Source: Bacteroidales bacterium
GTDB taxonomy: Bacteria; Bacteroidota; Bacteroidia; Bacteroidales; P3
Assembly: GCA_016292015.1 (NCBI GenBank)
Contig: JAEEZY010000012.1
Span: 62,001 to 126,000 of the forward strand
Reading direction: 5' to 3'
DNA length: 64,000 nt
In this document: positions 17,323-24,683 of the stretch, piece by piece
Layout of the letters: every line of letters starts with the position of its first letter
Position numbering within the stretch: position 1 is the stretch's first letter
Made by a program: the position numbers and the translations under genes
The notes under the pieces: generated by a model
What the model was told of the DNA's origin: nothing
What the model saw: the letters and a program-made list of their open reading frames with translations, nothing else
The model's database searches: none

Positions 17323-17820
17323 TTGAAGCCGAAAGAGACATACAACGATTTTTTGAAGATGCTTCAGGAGAATGGAGGCATCCTGATGAAGGTGTGCCTG
17401 GTATTCACCAACCGCGACAAGGAATCGATACGAGACATGTATCAGGATATAGCCTGTAATTTGTGGGAGGCATGGCCGTCATTTAAGGGGGAGTGCAAGA
17501 CAAGCACGTGGGTCACACGGATAGCTCTCAATGTGGCGGGGCAAGAGGTCCGCAAACGTAAACGTCGGCCACAATTCGTAGTTCTGGATGAAAGCAGCTA
17601 TGAGCAGTTGGCGGCAGAGGCGTGCGAGCAACCCAGCCAGCGGCTACACAGTATTATAGACGAGCTCAAAAAAGAAGATGACAAAAGGATGATATACTTG
17701 TATTTGGAAGGTATGAGTTTGAGGGAGATAGCGGAGATGAACGGGATTAGTGAGGATGCCGTGAAGCAAAGAATACGAAGGGTAAAGAAAAAACTGGCGG
17801 AGATTGCGGCAAATGAATAG
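17323..17820 (+). CDS. ECF-type RNA polymerase sigma factor
   Basis: The 165-residue protein has sigma region 2 (about residues 15-75), including KESIRDMYQDIACNLWEAWP and GECKTSTWVTRIALNV. Region 4 follows (about 108-160), with YLYLEGMSLREIAEMNGIS and the helix-turn-helix AVKQRIRRVKKKL. It would direct RNA polymerase to a small regulon under control of its membrane partner. The TTG at 17323 gives the usual N-terminus (NDFLKMLQENGG) but would leave almost no leader after the predicted promoter. The ATG at 17359 is the alternative. It overlaps or adjoins the next gene, so the two are probably co-translated. Confidence 0.9.
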   Translation: MKPKETYNDFLKMLQENGGILMKVCLVFTNRDKESIRDMYQDIACNLWEAWPSFKGECKTSTWVTRIALNVAGQEVRKRKRRPQFVVLDESSYEQLAAEACEQPSQRLHSIIDELKKEDDKRMIYLYLEGMSLREIAEMNGISEDAVKQRIRRVKKKLAEIAANE

Positions 17821-17860
17821 CAACAGGCAAGTTAATGGCGATAATAAATCACATACGATT

Positions 17861-18421
17861 ATGAAAGAAGATTTTCAACACAATGACGACGAGGAGTTCC
17901 TTATGAAAGAACTTCAAGAACTATGGAGATGTCAGGACGAGCGAGTGGAGAAGATAGCGGGCAGCAGTGAGGCCCGTCCGCGCGGCTTAGACCTACGGCA
18001 AGAAGGAAGCTGGAGGAGACGTAATATGTTCGTCTATATTGCACTGACTGTGGCAGCTCTGGCTTTGTCGGTATATGTGTCTATAGCTGCCGTTGGGCAA
18101 GAAGACCAGATTGTTCACCGTTTTGGATATGTGCTGCTTGTCGTGAGTGTTTGCTTGGCAATTGCCAGCGGCAGGATAGCAGTTGAACTATATCGAGTTG
18201 CCCATTCGGACAGGTTGGGAGGCATCACCATGAAACAGAGAATCCGTAACCGTTTCAGTGCATCGCAGATAGTCATACTCGGTGCAGTTGTGATGGTGTT
18301 GGTGATTTCCTATACGGTGATGCCACTTGGAGACGGCTACAGGATGACAACCCAAACTCGGGCAGAACGGGCAGCACAGGTGGGTCAGATAACCAACCTA
18401 GTGTCATCAGTGAACTGTTAG
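17861..18421 (+). CDS. Membrane protein paired with the ECF sigma factor, candidate anti-sigma factor
   Basis: From the ATG at 17861 the product is 186 residues. An ATG at 17813, overlapping the sigma gene, is an alternative start. The cytoplasmic N-terminus is acidic and helical (FLMKELQELWRCQDERVEKI). Three hydrophobic helices follow at about residues 56-76, 88-105 and 136-152. A membrane protein directly after a sigma gene in Bacteroidetes is often its anti-sigma factor. No zinc-binding anti-sigma motif is seen, so the role is inferred from position and topology only. Confidence 0.7.
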   Translation: MKEDFQHNDDEEFLMKELQELWRCQDERVEKIAGSSEARPRGLDLRQEGSWRRRNMFVYIALTVAALALSVYVSIAAVGQEDQIVHRFGYVLLVVSVCLAIASGRIAVELYRVAHSDRLGGITMKQRIRNRFSASQIVILGAVVMVLVISYTVMPLGDGYRMTTQTRAERAAQVGQITNLVSSVNC

Positions 18422-18424
18422 AAT

Positions 18425-18913
18425 ATGAAACGTCGCTGGATTATAACAATCGTTGTGTGTCTGGCTCTGCTTGTGGTGGGCTTGGTAGTGTTGCTGCGTC
18501 CACGTATTGTGTCAACAAACGAGACCAGCGAGCTCTACCGCCGATATGAAAATTCCGAGCATATAACAGCCTCGTTTGTCAAGGATTTCCGTGTCAACGA
18601 CACCGTGAAGGTGGATGTGACAATGCTCGAGGCTAAAGATTCTGCTGGGTGGGATGAACTGCTTGTCAACTTCAATATGAAATCCTATCTAAAGGAGGCG
18701 ATTGACTATATAAATACCACCGCGCCTACGGTATGGCTTGCACCGAAAACCGATTATACCATGCCGAAAGACTCGGTGTTGCGTAAAAACGATGTCATAT
18801 CCATGTGGATTTCGAAAAAAACGTTTTTTGTGTTCATTATTGAAGATGAACTACAGATCAAAGCAATAAACTATCATCAATATGATGAAGGAATTAAAAA
18901 AAATAATAAATAA
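18425..18913 (+). CDS. Membrane-anchored protein of unknown function in the sigma operon
   Basis: I do not recognise this 162-residue protein. One N-terminal helix (residues 5-25, IITIVVCLALLVVGLVVLL) anchors it, leaving a periplasmic domain with the stretches ENSEHITASFVKDFRVNDTV and MWISKKTFFVFIIEDELQI. It starts three bases after the candidate anti-sigma gene, so it belongs to the same transcript. It could be a sensor or co-regulator for the sigma factor; this is inference from position. Confidence 0.7.
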   Translation: MKRRWIITIVVCLALLVVGLVVLLRPRIVSTNETSELYRRYENSEHITASFVKDFRVNDTVKVDVTMLEAKDSAGWDELLVNFNMKSYLKEAIDYINTTAPTVWLAPKTDYTMPKDSVLRKNDVISMWISKKTFFVFIIEDELQIKAINYHQYDEGIKKNNK

Positions 18914-18933
18914 AATCTTTAAACATTAAATCT

Positions 18934-19353
18934 ATGAAAAAGAACACCAAGACAGTGGCACTTTTCACAGTGTTGAGCATGATGGCCGTTGGCTGTCAAA
19001 AGGAAAGTATCGAACCTATTGAATCGCCGGCAGTAGTGTCGGAGATGGGCACCCTGTACAGGGTGTGTTACGCCATTGACGGCGTAACACACCATATAAC
19101 GCTAGATAGTGAAGAAGCGCATGCAGCGTTTATATACAGCCTATTAGAGATTGCGGAACAGGGGCACAACGTGATGTTCTATGATGAGTCGAAGGTGTCG
19201 CAGGACTCTGTCGCAAAAGAGGTGGTAACATATTCCACCCATGACAAGACCGATGCGTATAATTGGGCACATAACATGGAGTTGGATGGCTATAAAGTAA
19301 ACGTCAGCTATGATAGTGCTACGAATACATACAACTGTGTTGCCGTTCGTTAG
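18934..19353 (+). CDS. Small lipoprotein of unknown function
   Basis: The 139-residue product has a lipoprotein signal ending MMAVGC, giving a lipid-anchored mature protein of about 120 residues. A repeated feature is the aromatic, charged pattern LYRVCYAIDGVTHHITL and VNVSYDSATNTYNCVAV, suggesting a small beta-rich domain. I do not recognise the family. It follows the membrane-anchored gene by 20 bases in the sigma operon. A perfect 13-bp inverted repeat lies inside the coding sequence at 19062-19093. Confidence 0.7.
   Translation: MKKNTKTVALFTVLSMMAVGCQKESIEPIESPAVVSEMGTLYRVCYAIDGVTHHITLDSEEAHAAFIYSLLEIAEQGHNVMFYDESKVSQDSVAKEVVTYSTHDKTDAYNWAHNMELDGYKVNVSYDSATNTYNCVAVR
19051..19093 (+). repeat. 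Palindrome and perfect 13-bp hairpin inside the lipoprotein gene
   Basis: ACCCTGTACAGGGT (19051-19064) is a 14-bp palindrome. GGTGTGTTACGCC (19062-19074) and GGCGTAACACACC (19081-19093) are exact complements with a 6-base loop. Such a strong hairpin within coding sequence is unusual. Confidence 0.7.
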
Positions 19354-19650
19354 ACGAGGGTGGCAGATGTAGGAAAGCAAAAGACATGCTGTTTAAATCG
19401 TTACAATTGTATGTATTGCATTGCATGAAGCCCCGCACGGTAAGCGAGTGCCGCCGGAGCGGGGCTAGAGAATCAGAAAGTGAATAAATAATAAAGGGTG
19501 CGTCGCAGGGGATGCACGAATAAATTTCAAAGCTCAAAACGTGCATCACCCTGCTGCCAGCACCCCAGGCACTTGTAACAAAGCCTACAATATATAACGC
19601 TTCCGAGTCGGTTATGTTGCAGGCAAGTAATAAACTAAAATTAAAGAATT
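19354..19650 (+). other. Spacer with three hairpin structures between lipoprotein and surface-protein genes
   Basis: The 297-base spacer holds no gene that I can support. It has three inverted repeats. AGCCCCGC (19429-19436) pairs with GCGGGGCT (19459-19466). GCAGGGGATGCACG (19505-19518) pairs with CGTGCATCACCCTGC (19540-19554), with a single bulged base. A nested pair lies at about 19582-19622: CCTACAA with TTGCAGG outside, ATAAC with GTTAT inside. There is no T-run after the first two, so a structured RNA or a regulated leader for the downstream surface genes is as likely as a terminator. Confidence 0.6.
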
Positions 19651-20997
19651 ATGAAAAAATTACTATCTTTGTTGTCGTGTGACATAGTTTTGGATGCTTT
19701 GGCACTGGGTGCTTTAATGGCGTTTTGCAACACGGTGGTGGCTCAGCCGGAAAGTTTCGTGATCAAGGATGCATCTGCGAATTACTCGTTTAATACAAAA
19801 GTGCGGTATGTTAATGACACACTTGCAGTCGGTTATTTTGAAGATCATTCAAAAGGCTATTTTATGTTCATCAACCTCAACAGTGCTACGATAACTCACA
19901 AGGTGGGAATAAATCTCTATAGAATGTTTGTCAGAGATTTTCGCGTTTTGGGCGATACCGTCTATGCCTGCGGTACTCGTTGGAGTTTATTTAATGAGAA
20001 GGGGTTTATAATGAAGTTTAATATTGACTTGATTAGAACAGGAAGCAGCAGTAAGGAATATGCCAAGTATGTTAGCATCGACAGCACCTATGAACTCAGC
20101 AGAATGGTTGTCTTTCATAACAATATGTTGGGTCTTAACGAGGTTGTAGCTATTGGGGATGGGCCAGCCAATGGCAGCCGTGCCAGAATTGTTGATTGCA
20201 AGTCGGCCAGTTCGGCAAACTACAAAGTCAGGCATGGTTATGAGGAAGGAAGTTTTAATGAAATCATTCATGACGTTGTGCTTACCGACAACTATATTGG
20301 ATTTATTGGAAGTCTAGGGGAACGTATAACGATGTTGAGGAGAGCAAGGCGCAACAGCATCGACATATTGACGGGTATAATAGATACTATACGTTACTAC
20401 GAGCATTCTGATACAGAACCTGGTTCCAAAATCCATGCCACGGAATCAAGAGGCGATTCGATTGTGGCAGCTTGTTATGCGGTAACTTCATCAGGTGCGT
20501 ATGTCACACGTATTCGTCTCTACGAACTGGCAAGTCTTGCGATGCTGGACTCCAAAGAGATTTATACTTTAGGCAAGACTGAGCCGTGGGAACTTGCATA
20601 CAATCGTCAGCATTCAACATACCTCATGTTGGAATACCTGCCTTACATGGGTAGCTCCACTCATTACGAGACACAGGTGGTCACGGAACGCGTGGCAGGC
20701 ACAAACAGTGTCGAAACATACTACATTCCAGGATTAGACATGACGAGCATAGCATCGTCACCCAACGGCGACCACTTTATGTTAGCAACAGGCAACTATT
20801 TTGCTCTGAAGAAAGTGTGGACAACGCCGAGCGGCAGCTGTTTCGACAGTGCTGCCATTTCTCGTGCATACACCTTTCCGTTCAGATATAGGGAATCGCC
20901 TGCCACTGCTCGTACTTCTGATTATTCGGTTGAATGGTCAAATGTCCAGTTAAACCCAGTCTCATTGGAATCTGCACAGCAATGCCTAAACGACTAA
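19651..20997 (+). CDS. Secreted protein, family A of the surface-protein cluster
   Basis: The 448-residue product has a signal peptide (after which the mature protein starts near AQPESFVIKDASAN). The body has repeated beta-rich segments such as RDFRVLGDTVYACGTRW and HDVVLTDNYIGFIG, like blades of a propeller, but I see no recognised family motif. The same segments in the same order occur in the 450-residue protein at 23301-24653 (KDFTISGDTLFVCGED, DDIAVLDNYVVTV), so the two are paralogs. Neither has a T9SS sorting domain. Location after the sigma operon suggests control by that sigma factor, which is inference. Confidence 0.75.
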   Translation: MKKLLSLLSCDIVLDALALGALMAFCNTVVAQPESFVIKDASANYSFNTKVRYVNDTLAVGYFEDHSKGYFMFINLNSATITHKVGINLYRMFVRDFRVLGDTVYACGTRWSLFNEKGFIMKFNIDLIRTGSSSKEYAKYVSIDSTYELSRMVVFHNNMLGLNEVVAIGDGPANGSRARIVDCKSASSANYKVRHGYEEGSFNEIIHDVVLTDNYIGFIGSLGERITMLRRARRNSIDILTGIIDTIRYYEHSDTEPGSKIHATESRGDSIVAACYAVTSSGAYVTRIRLYELASLAMLDSKEIYTLGKTEPWELAYNRQHSTYLMLEYLPYMGSSTHYETQVVTERVAGTNSVETYYIPGLDMTSIASSPNGDHFMLATGNYFALKKVWTTPSGSCFDSAAISRAYTFPFRYRESPATARTSDYSVEWSNVQLNPVSLESAQQCLND

Positions 20998-21036
20998 TTT
21001 TTGTAAATAAATATGTCAACAAAATAATACAAACCT

Positions 21037-22053
21037 ATGAAAAAGATGTCATACGTAATCCGTTTCGCGGTAATATCAATTGTATTGCTTGCAAGTAATT
21101 CGGTTTTTTGTCAGGATACGGTAAGGCTAAACGACAAACGGTTTCTGTTTCCGCAAATACGGTATTTCAGCAGGGGGGAAAGAACGCTTGTGGGTCGGTA
21201 CGAAATAGCTCATGGTAGTACTGCTGAATGTGCTGGATATGAATGTACACTGGATAAGGAGTCTGGGTTAATTTACGGGGTGGCAATTTCGTTAGCGTCT
21301 CTCCCTTCGAATACTGCATTATGGTTGAAAATAATGGATTCGGTTCCCGTGAATGGCTCTAATACGGTAATGGACTCTGTAAGAATCACACAAGATTCTG
21401 AGCAGAAAATCTTAATCTTCGATGAAATCATGACAAGAGAAAATGGCGATTTGACCGACAGTATTTTAGAATTTGCAGAACCCTTGTATTGCGGATATTT
21501 TGACCGACCTGTCCATGTGGATGATAGTTCATTCTTCGTTTATGCAGATGCTGCATCGGGTTATGTATATATTCCTGGATCTAACATTCATCCAGATATA
21601 ACAAGATATTTGTATGGTGTAAGACATGTTTTTGGTGAAATAATTGGTTCGTGGTATATAGACACGATATACGCTCATGTGTGGCTTCCAATACTTCCAA
21701 TAATTGCTCCGCCGCCAGGATGGACGGAAGACCCCGATGACCCTGAAGATCCCGACGACCCGCAGGATCCAGATGATCCTGACAACCCTGGCGGTGACGA
21801 GGGCATCGGCGAGGCGGACGGTGTGCCGGGCTTCGATATGCGGCCCAACCCGACCGGAGGGGTGACTACCGTATCGTGTGCGGAGGCTATCAGCGAGCTG
21901 ACGGTGCGCGACATGGCGGGGCGTGTGGTTCTACGCAAGGCCGCCTGCGGCGCCACGGCCACCTTCGACACCTCGACCTTACGCAAAGGGGTGTATCTGG
22001 TGAAAGTGACCACTGCGAGAGGCACGGTGACCAAGAAGCTGGTGGTGGAATAG
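21037..22053 (+). CDS. T9SS-exported surface protein, family B, copy 1
   Basis: The 338-residue product has a signal peptide ending near SNSVFCQ, an unrecognised domain of about 200 residues, an Asp-Pro-rich linker (about residues 230-253), and a sorting domain (MRPNPTGGVTTV through KGVYLVKVTT to KKLVVE). Type IX secretion would export and attach it to the outer surface. The first 48 residues are nearly identical to those of the next gene, and the two bodies are closely similar, so this is a tandem duplication. The sorting domain is closer to that of the protein at 24684 than to its neighbour, so domains have been exchanged. Confidence 0.85.
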   Translation: MKKMSYVIRFAVISIVLLASNSVFCQDTVRLNDKRFLFPQIRYFSRGERTLVGRYEIAHGSTAECAGYECTLDKESGLIYGVAISLASLPSNTALWLKIMDSVPVNGSNTVMDSVRITQDSEQKILIFDEIMTRENGDLTDSILEFAEPLYCGYFDRPVHVDDSSFFVYADAASGYVYIPGSNIHPDITRYLYGVRHVFGEIIGSWYIDTIYAHVWLPILPIIAPPPGWTEDPDDPEDPDDPQDPDDPDNPGGDEGIGEADGVPGFDMRPNPTGGVTTVSCAEAISELTVRDMAGRVVLRKAACGATATFDTSTLRKGVYLVKVTTARGTVTKKLVVE

Positions 22054-22071
22054 CAGATACCTCATCCTCTG

Positions 22072-22097
22072 TTCCCCTCGCCGCGAGGCGAGGGGAA
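22072..22097 (+). terminator. Hairpin with GCGA tetraloop after family B copy 1
   Basis: TTCCCCTCGCC and GGCGAGGGGAA are exact 11-bp complements closed by GCGA, a stable GNRA loop, 18 bases after the stop codon. An A-run follows instead of a T-run, so termination is likely weak in the plus direction. Confidence 0.6.
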
Positions 22098-22199
22098 TGG
22101 ATTAAAAAAATGAAGAATGGAAACGGTTTTCGTGATTTTGTGCAACTAATTATAGTGGAAGACAGAATTTAATACCATATCATTAAAAAATACAAACCT

Positions 22200-23219
22200 A
22201 TGAAAAAAATGTCATACGTAATCCGTTTTGCGGTAATATCAATTGTATTGCTTGCAAGTAATTCGGTTTTTTGCCAGGATACAGTGAGACTGAACGACGA
22301 ACGGTTCTTGTTTCCGCAAATACGGTATTTCAGCAGGGGGGAGAGGGAGACGCCTGGCGGTATCGGACTCGGACATGGAACGTTAGGAGAGTGTTTTGGG
22401 TATGAATGTACACTGGATAAGGAGAAAGGAGAGATTTACGGGATAGCTATTGCGATATCATCTTTCCCTTCGAATTTATGGTTGAAAATAATGGATTCGG
22501 CTCCAGGTAATGGCTCAAATACGGTAATGGACTCTGTTAGAATTTACCAGGATTTAGAGCAGAAAGTCTTGATTTTGGATGAAATTATGACAAACGAAAA
22601 CGGCGAGTTGACCGACAGTATTTTAGAATATGCTAAAATCTTGTATTGCGGATATTTTGACCGACCTGTCCATGTGGATGATAGTTCATTCTTTGTTTAT
22701 GCAGAACTTGCAGCTGGTTATGGGACTTTTCATATGTATTGTATCCATCCAGATATAACAAAATATTGTTATGGTGTAGAACATATTTTTGGTGAAAGAA
22801 TTGGTTCGTGGTATATAGACACGGTACACTCTAACATATGGCTTCCAATACTTCCAATAATTGCCCCGCCGCCAGGATGGACGGAAGACCCCGATGACCC
22901 TGAAGATCCCGACGACCCGCAGGATCCAGATGATCCTGACAATCCTGGTGGTGACGAAGGTATCGACAACTTCGAAATTCAAAATTCAAATTTCGAAATT
23001 AACATCTATCCCAACCCGGCTAGCAACAGCACCGTGGTCACCTGCGACGCAGAGATACGGGAACTTACGCTCTGCGATGTCAACGGGCGGTTGCTGCTAA
23101 CACTGCGCAACTGCGGAGGGTCGGCGAAGATTAACACATCGGTATTGGCGCCTGGAGTGTATATGCTGAGGGTTACTACCGATGCTGGCACGACTACACG
23201 GAAGCTGGCGGTGAAATAG
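22200..23219 (+). CDS. T9SS-exported surface protein, family B, copy 2
   Basis: This 339-residue protein repeats the plan of copy 1: signal peptide, about 200-residue domain (IHPDITKYCYGVEHIFGERI, then LPILPIIAPPPGWTED), Asp-Pro linker, and a sorting domain (YPNPASNSTVV, then GVYMLRVTT, ending KLAVK). The sorting domain differs clearly from copy 1. Its junction, encoded at 22962-23024, is identical over 63 bases to one in the gene at 24684, so the linker region looks like a recombination point. The function of the unrecognised domain is unknown; surface exposure follows from the sorting domain. Confidence 0.85.
   Translation: MKKMSYVIRFAVISIVLLASNSVFCQDTVRLNDERFLFPQIRYFSRGERETPGGIGLGHGTLGECFGYECTLDKEKGEIYGIAIAISSFPSNLWLKIMDSAPGNGSNTVMDSVRIYQDLEQKVLILDEIMTNENGELTDSILEYAKILYCGYFDRPVHVDDSSFFVYAELAAGYGTFHMYCIHPDITKYCYGVEHIFGERIGSWYIDTVHSNIWLPILPIIAPPPGWTEDPDDPEDPDDPQDPDDPDNPGGDEGIDNFEIQNSNFEINIYPNPASNSTVVTCDAEIRELTLCDVNGRLLLTLRNCGGSAKINTSVLAPGVYMLRVTTDAGTTTRKLAVK
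22962..23024 (+). repeat. 63-bp block shared with 25704-25766, containing a 7-bp array
   Basis: The block begins ATCGACAAC and ends GGCTAGC and is identical at 25704-25766. Inside it, four 7-bp units (TTCGAAA, TTCAAAA, TTCAAAT, TTCGAAA) start at 22971. They encode the residues FEIQNSNFEI ahead of the sorting-domain motif YPNPAS. TTCGAAATT and AATTTCGAA at its ends are inverted. Confidence 0.85.
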
Positions 23220-23300
23220 GGAATGATGACGTTAAAGGTTTTATGTTTTCCAGGAATATTAGTAAATTATGCAACCATAAATTAGTAAAATCAATACATT

Positions 23301-24653
23301 ATGAAAATATCTTTATTGTTCGGCAAAAAGAAGAGTATTTCTGCTTATTTTTATACTAAATTGTTTCTTGTCATAGCACTCTTGCCTTCGCAATTCTGTT
23401 TTGGACAAGATTACGTTTACATTGACACATCTGACTTCTGTATCGGCACTATCACACGTTACTATGAACACATCCCCCCGATGCATTATATGAAAACAAG
23501 TGATAGAAGTGGCAAATTCCTATTTCGATGGCAGTACACACCTCAATCTTATCTATCTTTTCCATTTTCAGGATACAATGTCAAGGATTTCACCATATCT
23601 GGGGATACCCTGTTTGTCTGTGGCGAAGATCCCTCCGGCGTAGGGTTCTATGCTTGGGTGGACATGAACGTATCATCAAGCTTATGGCAGTTCAACATAT
23701 ACAACCTTTTCAGTGCGAATGCGTACGTGACCGATGTACGTCGCATACGGGTTTTCTACCTGAACAACCGTCCTAACATTCTATTGATTGGTAATTATGT
23801 TGATCAGAGTATAAATACTCCGGCAGTGGTTCATATCAAAAACGATAGTGATTGCTGGGTTGCTTATCGCAAAGGTGAACATTTTGACGATATTGCGGTG
23901 CTCGACAACTATGTTGTGACGGTGGCACGCAAGGGTTATGACAATCCAGAAAACTCGCCCCATTTCATGCGAGTTCTCCATAAGAACAACTTTTCACTAA
24001 GTGACAATTTGTTTTGGAACTCATACAGTTGGGGACAACTGTCTGCCAAAGATCGTATTCTACTTCAGAATGTCATGAATGATAAACTTGTCTCTGTATA
24101 TCATGTTGACTCTGCTCTTTATATTAACACGTACAGCGTTAATACCAATGGTATTTTGCAGTGTCATAGATATCATTCTATGCCAACGGCTGTCATTGAC
24201 CCTATCCGAGATGTGACTTACAATGTTTTTGATACAACACTGATGGTGATCCATAGTACAGATTCCATCGGAATTGCATCCAGATTCAGATACACATCAG
24301 TCGATTCACTTTCATGGATATGGTCACGTTTTCCAGACATGCAAAATTATTGTACTGGATGTGAGACCTTGCTGTTGGCAACATCACAACTTTATGCCAA
24401 TACTTACATGGTTTCGGGAATTTCACAAAATAAGATGGTTGTGTGGAAAACTGCCAACGAATGTGTAAGACCGAAAACAAATGTTCTATACAATAAGATT
24501 ACCAACATACATCCTATTTTAGACAGGAATATTATCATTGAAAGGTTTCCGCTTTCGTCCACACAGCAGAATTCAGAACGGATGATTACTCCTTTCGTTC
24601 CAGTTTGTGAACGTGGCAAGTTTGAAACCAGTAAAAACAGCAGTGAAAAATAG
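23301..24653 (+). CDS. Secreted protein, family A paralog
   Basis: This 450-residue protein has an N-terminal signal (hydrophobic stretch LFLVIALLPSQFCFGQ, after a longer basic leader). The mature part is beta-rich and follows the order of segments of the protein at 19651, for example DFTISGDTLFVCGEDPSG and IRVFYLNNRPNILLIGNY. There is no sorting domain; the C-terminus (CERGKFETSKNSSEK) is hydrophilic. I do not recognise the family. It is sandwiched between family B genes, giving the order A-B-B-A-B. Confidence 0.75.
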   Translation: MKISLLFGKKKSISAYFYTKLFLVIALLPSQFCFGQDYVYIDTSDFCIGTITRYYEHIPPMHYMKTSDRSGKFLFRWQYTPQSYLSFPFSGYNVKDFTISGDTLFVCGEDPSGVGFYAWVDMNVSSSLWQFNIYNLFSANAYVTDVRRIRVFYLNNRPNILLIGNYVDQSINTPAVVHIKNDSDCWVAYRKGEHFDDIAVLDNYVVTVARKGYDNPENSPHFMRVLHKNNFSLSDNLFWNSYSWGQLSAKDRILLQNVMNDKLVSVYHVDSALYINTYSVNTNGILQCHRYHSMPTAVIDPIRDVTYNVFDTTLMVIHSTDSIGIASRFRYTSVDSLSWIWSRFPDMQNYCTGCETLLLATSQLYANTYMVSGISQNKMVVWKTANECVRPKTNVLYNKITNIHPILDRNIIIERFPLSSTQQNSERMITPFVPVCERGKFETSKNSSEK

Positions 24654-24683
24654 CCTTTTTAACCAATCAAATCTCAATTGGAC

